Source of the DNA: Tetracladium setigerum
Taxonomy: Eukaryota; Ascomycota; Leotiomycetes; Helotiales
DNA length: 64,000 bases
Direction of reading: 5' to 3'
NCBI GenBank assembly: GCA_031472005.1
Contig: PZJY01000004.1
Span: 3,012,556-3,076,555, forward strand
In this document: positions 34,881-48,000 of the stretch, in pieces
How positions within the stretch are numbered: the stretch's first letter is position 1
How the letters are laid out: each line of letters starts with the position of its first letter
The notes under the pieces: generated by a model
Told to the model about the DNA's origin: nothing
Database searches by the model: none
Seen by the model: only the letters and a program-made list of their open reading frames with translations
Made by a program: the position numbers and the translations under genes

Positions 34881-35906
34881 GCCAAGCTCCTCCGTTCACT
34901 GCCTTTGGGTTGTTTTGAAAGCTTTGCCGCGAATAACGCAATGTTTGTTTACTTCGCGGATGTTATTTTTTTCTTTTTCGTGTACTCTCTTACAAAGCTT
35001 TTACCTATTCCCATATTCTCTTTACATATCGTTACTTCTTTACCCGCGCTATTTCCACAATCTCTCAATATTAGATTCAATTCTCTTTTCTTAGTGCTCG
35101 TTGTTTGGTCGATATGTTGTTGCGTATTTGTTCTTTCTTATTCTAGATACTTTGACAGTGTTCTTGTGATCGCTTCTGCTTATGATTTTGCATTGCGACC
35201 ACATTGGGACAATTGATTTCGACATATTTCAGACCTAGTGCGAGATTTAAAGTTACCTCAGATTGTGTTCCCGTCCCTGCGTAATCTTTAACAAGGGTGT
35301 ACCTGCACGTCGATTCCAAAGTCAATCTGTTGACCCTTATCAGAGAAGAGTAATGACCTATATTGACCATCCGGCCTTAATTTAGCCTGTGTCCATCGAC
35401 ACATCTTCAAACATTCAGGCAGTTTCCCTGGTTTTACCTCCGTAGCCAATATCCAATCACCAGATTGCTGGTAAGAGCTGACCAAGGGACCATCTACCTT
35501 GGGAAGCTTGATGTCTTGGCAACGATTCTAATCGTGCCCTTCATGCAGTTCGTTACTGATGAGCTCTCTAATCTCGTACCTGAGTACTTAATTGTATGGT
35601 CTATTTGTTTTGCATAAACAGGGTTTTTTTTTTTAAAAAAAAATAGCAACGGGGAATTATACTTTATCTCTCTTGCAGCGCGTGGCTAGGCAACGTCACA
35701 CAAAAAGAGTCCTAGCTCGAACCGCTAGCTGAACCCCCAGCTTGCATACCCTAGCGTAGATCTCCAGATCTCCCTCCACAGATCTTCCTTCACTCCGTTC
35801 CTCCTTGCCCACCCAAAATCGGGGAGATCACGACAAAATCGTTCCTCAACATCAATGTCGATACATCAATTCCATCCCACGTCGCGCGCCCCTTCTTGAC
35901 CCTGCG
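34881..35906. other. Upstream region of the histidine kinase
   Basis: No gene seen. T-rich and pyrimidine-rich DNA fills 34960-35110, and a T9A9-type run sits at 35625-35643. This is the presumptive promoter and leader of the histidine kinase. Confidence 0.5.
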
Positions 35907-38900
35907 ATGCTAGCATATGCTGGCAACCGCGATGTGGCGAACACATCGGATAGAACTCAAGGACGAGCAGATCCACCCCTTCTCCGCACGACCTGGAATC
36001 TGTCACGCATCTATTGGCGTTGAAGCTCGATCCTCGACCGACCTTTGTGTTAGACCTCGAACATCCCAAAGCCTCAACCTTCATCCTGTTTTTCAATCCT
36101 GCGCTGGAAACGCGCGCGAACCTTTATCACGCCCTGAGAACTGCGTCACAAATTCCCACGTCCTATGAGGTATGGGCTCAACCCGTTGTCATACATGGCT
36201 TGGAATGGAGTCACTATACTATTGATGGGAAATGGAGGGTCTTAAGTACAGAGTCTTCGTCTGCAGACATACTTGCCCCATGGATTGCTTCTACCCCTCA
36301 CAGACCATCGGGAAATTCAGTCTCTACAGAAGAAGGCGAAGAAGGCCGGCTGCGTTCCAATAGTCCCTCACTCAAACGCAAGTCTTCAGAAAACACAGAC
36401 AGCGTGTCATCACCACATGCATTGGCGAGCATACCGCAAGAACACGAGTTTTTTCTGGGCCAATTCGACTTCGATTCTATGACACTTGGTCCAATCTCCG
36501 AATGGCCCCGTCAATTGCGAGAATGGTTCCTCATGGTTCTAATCGACCCACGGCCAGCTCTCTTGTATTGGGGAGATTGCAGCCAGCCCGGCGATCTGAT
36601 CTGTCTTTACAACGAGGCAGAAGTTGCGGTTTTGGGTGACAGGCACCCATTCGTGATGGGCAAGCCACTTCAGCTAGCATTTCCTCTTTTGTGGAAGGCA
36701 TGGAGCAAGCCAGTCTTTGAGCAGATCGCCAAAACAGGACGTCCGTTAACGCATACTTCGATGCCCGTATCTCACTACAAAGACGGCACTTTTCTCGAAG
36801 AGCGATATTACGACTGGACGACACTCCCAATCTTTTCTGGGGGGACTATTGTTGGAATATATGAGAGTCTACAGGACGTAACTCAAAGTGTCCTGGAGCA
36901 GAACAGATCTAAAATAATCGCGGGGATTAGCTCAATCATAACCAACTCAGAGCTCGACAACATCTGGGATCGACTCACAGAGAAATTCTCAGACAACAAA
37001 GACACCCCGCAAGTTCTTGTTTACTCCCTAAGCTCAGCAGCAATCGATGACCCCGAACGACTCTTGTGCAAGCTAGAAGGAAGCATTGGGTGCAAGCAGT
37101 CTGTAGCCTTGGAGAGCTTTCAACTTGACAGTTCCGAACTCGACCTTGCAAAGCTATTACGCCACTCATTTGAATTCGACGACCCGCTTTATCTTAGCAT
37201 GCGAAAATCATATTCTCGCTCTGACCTGTGGTTGCAAGTTGCTCCTGAGGATCCTCGTCAGGACCTTTGCCGTCTACTCCCAACCTTTTTGAACGAGTTT
37301 AAGAAATCTACCCTGGGCGATACTTGTGATAGCATCGTCATCCTGCAAATACGTTCCAATAACTCACACAATATTAGAGGATTTGTCATTATAGGCTTAA
37401 ACCCCCGATCAAGTTACGATACTCACTACAAGTCTTTCATCACCCTTTTACAGCAAACAATTTCAGCAACGATATCTTCAGCTCTAATGTGGAGAGAAGA
37501 TCGTATACTTTCAAGAAAGGCAGAGGTAGCCCATGCCGACCTAAGGTGAAAGCTTATGAATATCAATTATTTTGATTCTGGCTAATCATGACCTCACAAC
37601 AGTGCCCAGCTGTTACGATCGACCCAGGAAACGAGGGCGATCGAGAGCAGATTCTCACAACTGGCGCGTCAGGCACCTATTGGTATTTGTATCTATAGTG
37701 CAGATGGGTGCGTTCTATCTCATACACAAACAGTCTTGTCGGTTTGTGCGTAAATTTAGCAGAAACAATGGCAAGAGCTTGTCAGATAACAAGGCAATAC
37801 AGCAGCTTCGCTGCGAATACTGCTTCGTCAACCGGGAAGAGTAATTCAAGATTAGCAAGGACTAATCTTAGAACATATCCATTAACTTACTTTGGGCTGT
37901 TTGGCTCTTTCCTGTGGTGGCAATGATCAAATATTTCTTTTGTCTGGGGCACTGTTCAATACATAATCTCTCATGGATTTTACTTTCAATGTTCTACAAG
38001 CTAATTCAATGTAGAGCAATGGCGTTCGCAAACAAAATGTGGTACACGCTTACTGCCTTTAAGGAAGGATCCGACACTAAGTCACCAGGCTGGTGGGCTC
38101 CAATAGTCTATCCCGCTGACATGGAAATCGCATTTGCGTCATTCTCAAAGCTTCAAGACGACAAGCAAGCAGTTCATTTCGAGATCCGGCTGGCGGTGGC
38201 AAGCAAACAGTATCCATTTTCGGAGTTCACATGGGTATTGGTCTCTGCTTATCCTGAAAGGAGAGATGGTGAGGATTTGGAGTCGATCGTGGCTTGTTTT
38301 ACGGACATTACAGAGCAGAAATGGGCAGCAGAAACCGAGAGGAAAAGGACCCTGGATGCTCTGGAAGCCAAACGCCAGCAAGAAAGTTTCATTGATTTCA
38401 CCTCACACGAGATACGAAATCCTTTGTCTGTGGCACTTCAATGCTCGGAAGAAATCAGCTCTATTGCAAGGGCTTGGCTAAGAAATCTGCCACAGAACAC
38501 TACCAAAATTTCGTTGCCAATTTCAGAGCTGGAAGATATTCTCAACGCAGCCGAGGTCGTCGAAGAGTGTACCTTGCACCAAAGAAGGATGGTTGACGGA
38601 ATCTTGACACTATCTAAGATGGAAGGTGGAATGCTCCCTTTCAACCTTTGTCCGTCTCAGGCAATAGTCGTCGTCGAGAACACGCTGAAAATTTTCAGTC
38701 GAGAGTTTTTACACTCGGGTATAGAAATTACCCTTCGGCAGCATCCGTCCTTGGAGAAGGTCACCACTGACACCAGCTGGCTAGAACTAGACCCGGGAAG
38801 GTAAACCTCATCGCCTGTCTCTTAATTTTTCGCTTTGGTATCCGCTAGATTGGATTTCGAGGAGCAAATACTAATTCATGAATGAACAGACTTTCTCAGA

Positions 38901-39953
38901 TGATCATCAACCTGTTGACCAACGCAATCAAGTTTACTAAAACGCAGACGCAACGCCGTATTGAGCTCTTAATCGGGACATCGGAGACACAGCAGCCTCT
39001 AGACTCATGTGAGTATTGACTTCTGGATCGCAATATCTTTGTCTATCCACGTGCCAATTCTAGGAGACTTTATGCGAGTTTCTTGAACTATTTCTCGGTT
39101 TCCAAGCAACAAAGACTAACTGAAAGATGACGCAGTTGATTTGACATTTTTGCCAGTTCTGGACCATGGCGATTCTCGAATTATCGGCGCAGAATGGAGT
39201 GTCGAGGAGAGTTTATATCTTCACGTCTTGGTGACCGACTCAGGCAAGGGCATTTCAACAGAGGATCAAGAGACAGTCTTCAGCCGCTTTTCTCAAGGGC
39301 GCTCGCAAGACTACACACAATACACTGGTTCTGGATTAGGGCTCTATATTTGCCGTGCCCTAGTTGAGGTTCATGGAGGAAGAATTGGTCTCACGAGTAG
39401 GATTGGACAAGGCTCGACTTTTGGGTTCTGCCTGAAGACTCGCCGTGTGCCAAACCCCGAGACCAATCTCTTATCAAGCCCGCCCAGCAAAAAGTCACTA
39501 AATCAAAATGGTATCACTACTGCTGAGCACAGCCGGAGCTTGGTATTCGATGTCTTGATTGTCGAGGACAATCCTATCAACCAGTCGGTACTCTCCAAAC
39601 AACTGAAGAAAGCTGGCCACGCTGTCACAGTTGCGAACAATGGCCAAGAGTGTTTAGATATCTTATTTGAGTCTCATTTCTGCAAGCCAGGCGGGAACAG
39701 TCTGTCAGTGGTCTTGATGGATATTGAAATGCCAGTTATGAATGGGGTAGACTGTACGATGAACATTCGACAGATGGAGACAGAACTGAAGATCAACGCA
39801 CATGTTCCAATCATTGCGACGACTGGGAACGCGAGGAATGAAAAAGTCGAGTTGATCAAGGCCGCCGGGGTGGACAGAGTGATTCTGAAGCCTTACTCGG
39901 TACCGGATCTTTTGCGGATGGTGGATGAGCTGGTTATTGGAGATGGTACCTAA
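35907..39953 (+). CDS. Hybrid histidine kinase (PAS-HisKA-HATPase-REC)
   Basis: Exons 35907-37545, 37603-37707, 38015-38800, 38890-39008, 39136-39953. A PAS-like region follows (APIGICIYSADG joined over intron 2 to AFANKMWYTLT). Next come the phosphoaccepting H-box (FIDFTSHEIRNPLS, His near 713), N-box (INLLTNAIKFTK), G1 (VTDSGKGIS) and G2 (GSGLGLYICRALVEVHGG). A receiver domain ends the protein: VLIVEDNPIN, Asp in LMDIEMP near 1080, and Lys in ILKPY. It should sense a signal and relay phosphate towards a Ypd1/Ssk1-type pathway. H-box Asn replacing the usual Thr after Arg (EIRNP) is typical of some fungal groups. The start is uncertain: the main frame has no ATG before about residue 180. An ATG at 35907 reaches it if one C is added at the C4 run 35976-35979, giving ADPPPSPHDLESVTHLLALK, 1155 residues and correct phase. 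Intron 2 is long (307 nt). Confidence 0.88.
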
Positions 39954-40608
39954 ACCGGAGTTTGCTAGCATGCTGGTGTTTGTTAGGAGGGGACCGAATT
40001 GTTCTCTTCATCAGGAGTTGTGGTAATATCGGTACGTCGATGATTCAACGGACTCAAGAAAACTATATATTTTAATGTGGCATTCCCTTGCCAAGGATGG
40101 GAAGTAACCGGCTGTTAAGTCAAGATTTGCTCGCAGAAAAGAGGAAATATCCTGAGCGCTCACGCAAACAGCGAAATAATACTAGGGGATGATGGTTAGA
40201 TGGGCAGATCTTTGCAGCTGGTTTGGGAATTCAATATTGGCGGCGTTTTGGCGTGCAAAAGAGGGAGTTCGAATTGCTTGGAGCTCGAGGGGAAGGATCG
40301 GGGAGTAAAATGACAGAAAGAATAATAATGCTGATATCAGATGATGGAATGACGACGACGAAATCACGACCATTCTCTGGGCGTTTTCTTGGTTTATAGT
40401 GGAAGAACGCATATATGCATATACAAAGTAGCTTTACAATACTCAAATATAGGTAATTGAGGGGAGGGTCAAAATTCGAGAAGAAGCGGTATTTCGTTGC
40501 AGGTAGAGACGCCCCACATCAAACGATCCTTACATTCGAGATGTGACATTCAACAAAACCGATGAACTCCAAATCTATATCTACCTGCATATCCAAACTT
40601 CCAGAAAG
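39954..40608. other. Convergent intergenic region
   Basis: Lies between the stop codons of the histidine kinase (plus) and the GPR1/FUN34 transporter (minus). It should hold both 3' untranslated regions. No open frame of interest and no repeats seen. Confidence 0.6.
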
Positions 40609-41889
40609 TCAAGCATTATCTCCCCTCACATTTCCATTCTCCACCCCTCTCCCACATGCAACCTCCTTCTTTGGGAAAACCCTCGTACTAAGATCAAAAC
40701 TAGGCAAAGGACACGGCATCCCAGTTGCGGCACAAACCGTAGAAATCGCTAGATACCTAAAGCGCAACAAAATTGCACCCAAGTCAGCTAGCTCGCGGAA
40801 AGAACCATTCAAAGTAAAATTTGAAATGGCAACAACGCAGGAAAATGAAAGAAAGAAACTTACCACCCCGCGACCCCAGCAACCACTCCCCAACCCCCCG
40901 CAACCCTAAACCAAAACCACATCCTCCTCAACGCATCTCCCCGCACCATCTCAAACGCCAACTCATCCCCACCCCCTCTCTAATCCCCTTCCCAACCGCC
41001 TCATCAATCGCCTCAGCAAACCCAAAACAACCAACACTCACAGAGGCAAAAAGCATTCCCAGTCCGAAGAAGATAATTACGAAGGGAAGATTTGTGCGTG
41101 GAGAGCCGAGGAGGAAGAGGAATGAGACGAGTGACATTGTGAGGAAGATGAGGGCTTGGGCGGACGAGGAGGAGGAAATGAGAGAGTCTTGGGAGGGTTT
41201 GTGGTTGTGGTTGTGAGGAGGGTGTGCCCGTGGGCAAGCCAGAATGTACCGTAGATTGTCTGGTAGGGGATGGACGGTTGGGGTTAGTGAGGATGTTCTT
41301 TTTGATTTTGGGAGAGAGGATGGGAATGGGGTGATGTTGGAAGCTGGTAAATTGGTAGGTAGGTGAGATTACTTACGAAGACTGTGAAAGGAAAGGTGTT
41401 TCCTAATGGGTACTCAAGAAGGCCAGCAAGTAGCATGGTGAGACCACCGCTGAAAATGTACGGTGATGAAACTGTGGGAATGTGGAATGTGTAAGCTCTA
41501 TATGCAGTCTTTATATCGATTTTAGGTAGTAGATGAGATGAGATACAAACGAGCAGGAAAAGAGGATGGCGAAGCAGTTTTGAACCGGAGAAGGGCGAGA
41601 GTGGTGGATGTTATGGGAATGAGAAATCCGAGGAGACCCAGAAGAGTTGGTGTTGCTTGTGTGTATACTCAGTAATGTCGATGCGTGATGTATGGGGGAG
41701 AAGGAGGAGATGGAACATACCGAATTGTTTGGCAAGTGGCTCTTTAGGTGGGTAGGGTTGAAAGAAGAGGCGTTCATATTGGTCTGTGTTTAGTGTGAGG
41801 ATTATCTGTCGATCGAGGGCATGGCCCTGATGAGTTGGTGTGTTTTGAGATGCTTTGTCGTCCATTATTTGATCGGAGGCTGATGACAT
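40609..41889 (-). CDS. GPR1/FUN34/YaaH (ATO) family acetate-transporter-like membrane protein, two likely assembly frameshifts
   Basis: Exons: 41721-41889, 41551-41655, 41377-41471, 40864-41259, 40609-40756. Family blocks: FATPTLLGLLGFLIPIT (equivalent to the NPTPLGLIGF-type motif), SPYIFSGGLTMLLAGLLEY, PLGNTFPFTVFTIYGTFWL, then SLVSFLFLLGSPRTNLPFVIIFF and GVVAGVAGWYLAI. These form about six membrane segments, so it is an integral membrane protein of the acetate/ammonium export or uptake type. Exon 4 breaks frame twice: after FWLAHGHT at 41220-41222 and after GIREGVG at 40967-40976. At each, one added C/G restores the family sequence. With both, exon 4 is 398 nt and the splice phases close to give 304 residues, the family's usual size. 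Either the assembly lost two homopolymer bases or this is a recent pseudogene; I favour the first. Confidence 0.82.
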
Positions 41890-43331
41890 TCTATAAGACG
41901 GCAAGAAGAAGATAGCAACGAGAATTGGGAATGTTTGAAACTGTTGACGGTAACATAAGGTAGGTAATGATATTTAAATCATTTGCACATGAATGAAATG
42001 ATTAGATTGAAAGCAAATAAAAGAAAGAATATCTACAACTAAAGAAGAGAATTAATATGATTCTACTGTATCTGAGTTGACTCTACCTGCCCGCCTTGGA
42101 TTACTCTCGTCGTAGACGCACAGCGCTACGAGCGCGAAATCTTCCATTTTGTATCCGATCGCCCCTCGATGTAATGGAAGAAATCGACTGGAATTGTCGC
42201 ATTTACGCCAAAGCAATAGGTTTGTGTAGGACAGTGTAACTGTGCTGAAGTGCGGGGTGCTACCATGGCTTGAGCGTGGTAGTACACGGCATTTGAACCT
42301 GACAGCCTTGAGCTAATGAAAACGACAGAAATACAGGTGTGTGTGTCCAACCCTCGAGGAATTCACATTTTCGGGGTGGCTTGTTGACTCAGAGCTTTGA
42401 TGTTCTTGTTGTTTCTGTCTCGGGGAGTGAGTGGTGACAGTTGTAGAGAGCTGACTTGAACCTTTTTCTCTTTACATAATGCTCCAAGTTTTGAAGAGAT
42501 GGACGGGGATGAACAAGTGACAATTTGATAGAAATGACAATGGCAAGATCCTGAGACATTGCCATGGGCGGACTCGATCTCGGTTGAATCGATTTGATTT
42601 GTTCGAATAGATGCAAGGGTGGAGTGCGAATGCAAGCCTCTTTGACTCTGGATTGGGAGAGTGAAAGGATCGATTAGTGTATGCAAGTAGACGGGAAGGA
42701 AGAATAAGTGATGGGACCCATTGTCTTTCCGTATCTGATAGATCGATGGGAAGGGGGTCGACGAGAGAAGTAAAGAAACTGTAGGCTTATATTTCTTGTA
42801 TATTATTGGCGGAGAGTAAGCCATATCCAATTCTGTTATCCGATTTGGTAATGTGAATGCAGTGTTGAGCAAGGAATACTGGATGAAATAGTCGTAACGT
42901 CCTTTATGGGAGAGGAAGTACTGTGGATATGCGCTTTCATGCGTCAGACCTGTCTTGTTTCAACCCGGCGAGTTTGAATATACTGTGCAGCTCCACGACT
43001 TGCTGTGAATATTAGAATCAATAATCTTTCACAACAGCTCTGTGGTAGCTGTCAAGTGAATATGGAATATGAATTAGTAATCATTTGGCATGCTGTCAGT
43101 CCCCTTTCTAACACATGCTTGACAAGAGCCCAGAGAGAATCAGATCCGACGTGGTTTTTCGTGGACTTGGTATTGGGATTGAGTGTTGTTTTGTCTTGTC
43201 GGAGACCGTAGCCATGCTTTATATATCAATAAACATGATTATACCACCTTTCATCCCATTCTCTCCGAGTGGACCGACACTGGAAGGTCTCGTCAGCATG
43301 ATTGCTTGGAGAAAGTCTTAGGGAAGAGAGC
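41890..43331. other. Intergenic region, no gene seen
   Basis: The left part is the promoter of the GPR1/FUN34 gene and the right part is the 3' side of the GNAT gene. A 169-codon minus frame at 42363-42872 has Ser/Thr/Pro-rich unpatterned composition and no motif, so I do not call it a gene. Confidence 0.55.
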
Positions 43332-44090
43332 CTACTTGGCCATTCCAACTTTTACAAAGCCCAATCGTTCGTAAAATGGATCTTTCTCAAAAGCGGAAAC
43401 TACACTTGTAGCAACCCCTTCTCTTTTGGATTCTTCAATGCCCCATTGTGTCAAACTAGTTCCATGACCATTCCTCTCAAAATCAGGATGGACAGCGAGA
43501 AAATCCAGAGCCCAGTTCTCTTCTCGTGGTCCTGACCAGAAGTGAGATACATAACCAAATGAATCTTCCAACACTGTGCTTTTCGATAGATCGGCGGCTC
43601 GGTTTTGGAAAGAGGTCGCCTTTTGCCTGAATGTAGCGTTCAAAGGATTGTCCGGGTGTCCTGTCGCTTTTGTTAGTTCCACAAGGCTATCTTTAAATAT
43701 AGTGGACCATAAGAGATGGAAACCCACGAGGATCTGAAGGTTCTTTCGGCGGGGGTAGGTTGTTTCCTTGCCTTTGCCAATCGGCGAGTCCCACGACTCT
43801 CCCAGAAACATCATCCACACTTACAAGGATAACTCTCGTATAGTCAAGCCAGTGTTTTCCTATTTTATAGAAAAAGAAAGCAATGAAATCGTTTGGGTAC
43901 TCCTTTCGATGAGGATGCATTAAGTGACCGTATACTGTTTCTCTGTCAGATCGAATCGTATCAAATGGCCACGTGGTTCCTGAAGAATGTGTTGCATCTG
44001 GGTATACTCACATTCTTCATCCATGAAAGCAGCTGCACAGACCTCGGCAATAGCCTCGAAATCGGACGCTCTCGCTTCTCTAATCATCAT
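43332..44090 (-). CDS. GNAT-family N-acetyltransferase
   Basis: Three exons (44012-44090, 43728-43934, 43332-43660) with introns of 77 and 67 nt give 204 residues. GNAT enzymes move an acetyl group from acetyl-CoA to an amine. The N-terminus IREARASDFEAIAEVCAAAF is the usual first strand and helix. The acetyl-CoA-binding core is WALDFLAVHPDFERNGHGTSL, where the R/Q-x-x-G-x-G/A signature appears as R-N-G-H-G-T. The C-terminus FYERLGFVKVG is the typical closing strand. GYVSHFWSGPREENW lies before the core. An alternative upstream in-frame ATG at 44141 would add 17 residues; I chose 44090 because the domain begins immediately after it. The acceptor of exon 2 at CAG before TATACGG is needed, since the nearer CAG would create a stop. 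Substrate unknown. Confidence 0.88.
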
Positions 44091-44141
44091 GGCTTCATGT
44101 GAGAGAAGATTGCCTCGAAAGCGGAAGTTGTAAAGTTGCAT

Positions 44142-45085
44142 CCCAAGATGGATTGGTGGATTGACAGAGACGTGATGAATGCGTCAATAGCGTGGTGCTT
44201 GCAACAGTGGGAGTGCCAATCAGAATGTACGAGGTGATGCAGCCATGATAACCACATTTAGCCATCGCTTTGGAAGTCCATTTGGGATGGAAATTCTAAT
44301 TTTTGACAAAGGATTCACTGGGATATCTTTGTAGGAGGAAGGGGATCGTAAAGTAGAATATCCTGCTATATAATCAAAGCTTGAGATAGAGAGGATGACG
44401 AACATCTTGACTATTGTAGTAATTGAAAGCATGAAGCTGAAAACTCCAGATGATCAAGATGGAGGATATTTGAGGTAGGAGTTACGAGTATCTGACAACA
44501 CAAGCGAATCAACGTCTTTTGATCCTTATTTGATGCTCATTTCTGGGTCAGCCAAGATCCGGATGCGGGATCTTGCTATGAAGTAGTTGCGCACAATTCG
44601 AAGATGAACAAACCACAGCAAGAGATGGATTGAAAAAATCATAAGTAGAGTAGAGAAAATACATCAGATTCAACAAACTTTATATAAGCAAAGAGGGGGT
44701 TGTGGAAAAAGAGTTCGTTGTTGACTTTTGGGAGATGAGATATCCAATCTCGGCTCCGGAAAAACCTTCCGCCGGGAGTTTGCTCCAGCCCGCGATGTTC
44801 CCAGTTGAGCCGGAATCCTCCCAGCTGGAACACAATCGATCTCCCAACATCCAGAAGCTGCGCGCACAACTATATTTCAGCCAGCGACCTTGATGTGCTC
44901 GACTTCATGATACAAATTCAATCTCCCGGTTCTTGAACATTCGCCGCTCGTTCGCGCATCTGCCACATCCGAAGCTCCGTCGATAACTCGTCATCGTGGT
45001 CTGGCGAGATCAATCTCGTGGCATTTCCGCGAACCTGGAAGCTGGCTTTTTGAAACCGGTGCCAACGCCAGTCTAAAAAAAAAAA
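44142..45085. promoter_or_regulatory. Divergent intergenic region between the GNAT gene and EFR3
   Basis: 944 bp between two outward-facing genes, so it should contain both promoters. No open frame of interest. An A12 run lies just before the EFR3 start codon (45075-45086), a common fungal leader feature. No specific operator recognised. Confidence 0.55.
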
Positions 45086-48000
45086 ATGCACGCCATACGG
45101 GAGAAATGTCGCCCAAAGCATCAGGTCTTGATCCTGAAATGCTATCCGCGCACGACAAAGGGCGCTGTTGACGTGAAGCCAAACTCCAGTGAGTTGAGTT
45201 ATTTGTTGTATTATGCAACAACACGGCGGAGCAAGGTTCAAAAGGTGGGAGCGTTCCTAGAGAAAAAGACGGCCAGCGACGTTTGGCGACAAAAGATTGG
45301 GTGAGTGGAGGGAATGCTAATTTCAATTGTCGCAAGGCTGACAATTTCCTTGCAGAGATGTTCAAGTTACACTCCAAATATTGGCCTCAATGATTGAGAA
45401 GGCACCCCGAGATCTCCCTCTCTATTCAAACTACGTCTTGAAGATCCTCAGCGTTATTCTGCGATCCCGCGATATTACTATGGTCGAGTCCTCTATCGCA
45501 ACCTTTCAAGCCTTTTGCGAACACCATGATGCGCAATCGCTCTCTGCAGATCAGGAATATCTGAGCCAGTACGAAGACATCGTCAGAACATATGCATCCT
45601 TTGCCTCTACAAAACCCCAGCCGAGCAAAACACCCATAAGTGCACCGATTGCAATGCGATGGAGAAGTGTGGGATTGGAGGCTTTGAAGAGCGTTGCGAC
45701 ATCAGAAGCTCTGGCATCACAAGCTGCAAAGCAGCTTGATGTGATAATTCCAATGCTGTTAGAAAATCTTTGGACGGAAGACATGGATTACCTCAGCCAA
45801 CTGGAACATAAAGCCCGCATTGAAGAGAAGGTGGACACAGAAAAGCTACTTCGGAGGCGCACGAGCATCGCAACTGTTCGTACAGCGGAGTCGTCCGAGG
45901 CAAATGCTGCTGCGCTATCAGGGACAACTGCAGATGCAGACAAATTGGCAGAGGCGGATATTGGGGTTCTCGCTATCCAATGCTTAAAGGCCATATTTGT
46001 GGTTCATAACCGAGGCCAGATCTATGGTGCAACCACGGCGACCTTGACCTTCATCAAAGACCTGGTGGCCCAGAAAGAGAACGTTCTTATGGAAGACATA
46101 TATGACACGGAATCAAGGGGCTGGGCAACTCGAATGTTTGAGATGATTGCTCGCTGGACTCCGGTGCAGGATCGCTATGTGATACTAGTTACGGCCATGG
46201 ATATCTTGATTCGCAGCCCCATGATCGAAGACAATTTGAGGCACCAATTGGTTTTGGCTACGATGGTAGACTCGCTACTGCGATCTGATATAAATCTCAT
46301 TGGACTTAGCGTCATGGACGTCCTTCTTGGTTTGATACAGCATGTTTTGAAGGCGCTTCAACTCGGAGGCGTGGTTGCACATCCACAACAGGACGACGGA
46401 TTTCGTGAAAAGGACCCCGAAAAGCCCGGATCACCCCCAAATGAGGTTACTGCCGACCCATCTGCAATGCCTAGTAGCTTGCGACACAGTCTGTTAGAAC
46501 GATTGCAAGATTGTATTGGGGACCTGGCAACGCATGTTTACTATGCAGATCAAATTTCAGACATGGTGTCGGCCATTCTCCTGAGGCTCAAACCTTCAGT
46601 ATTTTCCGCGGCAGCTAACGGAGCTGCTGCCGTTGAGAATCCTGCTGTCGCCTCCGCAATTGTCACGTCGGTTGGTGATTTGACAGAGGACAGCAGCACC
46701 GATGGTTTCTTCTCATTTGACACAGCAAAAGTGAAGGCACTACAAGCCATTAAAGCCATACTGGTCGTCGCTAGCAAGCGGAGCAAGGTAACGGGTGGAG
46801 CAAGCCTTGGGCGAAATCGCGTGCCCGTTCATATTTGGGAGGGGACTCAATGGCTTCTCAGAGATGTGGATGGTAGGGTGAGAAAGGCATACGTCGAGGC
46901 ACTCTCTGCCTGGCTTGACAAAGAGATGACCAAGGCCGACCTGCGAGCGTTGGCCGAAAAACCAAAAGGCCTCGCACGAAGTTCAAGGGATGAGTCCACA
47001 ACCAATCTTTCCAAGCGAGCAGTTTCGAGCACCTCACATCGAGAGAAATCGACGATCAAACAACCTCGAACAACATTCTTACAACTCTTGCATTTGGCAA
47101 TCTACGAAAATGCATTACAATATGCAGACAGCGAAAGTGACATCGTTCTCTTACACTTCCTTCTTGCAAAGCTCGTTGAGAAATTGGGTGTGAACGCAGT
47201 CAAGGATGGTTTGCCAATGATCTTCCGACTTCAAGACGATATTCTTTCAGCTGAAACCCCAATATCGAAGATACGACTCGGCAGCTTATGTCATGGGTAC
47301 CTTTGGATATTGAGCGAGAAGTTCGACTTTGATACATCTCCAGTAGGCCGCACAATCACCAATGAGATCAAGAGACGTCGAAGCAAGAGTTTCTGGGTTG
47401 ACGCGGTTCGTCTCCCGCCCATTCCTCTTGAAGACCTCGCAATCCCAGGCCAAAGTACAGATCAGCCGTCGCCCCGCCTCCAAAAAATCGAAACCGAGGC
47501 GTTAACTCCTTTCGATGACCGTTTCCAGGTGGTAAAGTTGATCTCGTTGACATATTCTCAGTCACTATCCTCTCCGCCTACAAGTCCACCTAGTTCACCA
47601 GGACGCAGCTTTACACATCCAATTCTAAGTTCTCCCGAAGTATCAGCGGAGGAAGAGCAAATTCTACCTGAGCATGTCAAGGAAGAGATGATGTCGGAAT
47701 GGAGCAAGGAAGGTGTTATTGCAGCCATTCAGGAGAGCAGCAAGACGGTGTCACTGAATGGATCAAAGACGGGAACAAACGCTACTGGTCATCGCAACTT
47801 TCTCGCTGTGAACGGTAATAGAAACGGAAGTGGCTCGGGATCACCTCAACGCCACCACTCGCACACTCCTCACACAGGGAGCAAAGCCAATTCAACTTAC
47901 GGTCTTGTTGGTGGTCTCGGTGCTCTCACCAAGCTTCGCAAAGGCAATGGATTCTCTCCATCACCAGCCAGCGAATCGAGTCGAAACTCTGTCACTCGCG

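Noticed and set aside
36014..36016. TTG as the histidine kinase start
   Set aside because: Eukaryotic nuclear genes rarely start at TTG, and the frame is open further upstream; an ATG start with a corrected C run explains the region better.
42363..42872. 169-codon minus-strand open frame
   Set aside because: Low-complexity Ser/Thr/Pro content, no motif, and it lies in the promoter interval of the neighbouring transporter gene.
44142..45085. Short frames on both strands upstream of EFR3
   Set aside because: They mirror one another on opposite strands and cover the presumed promoters; no motif.
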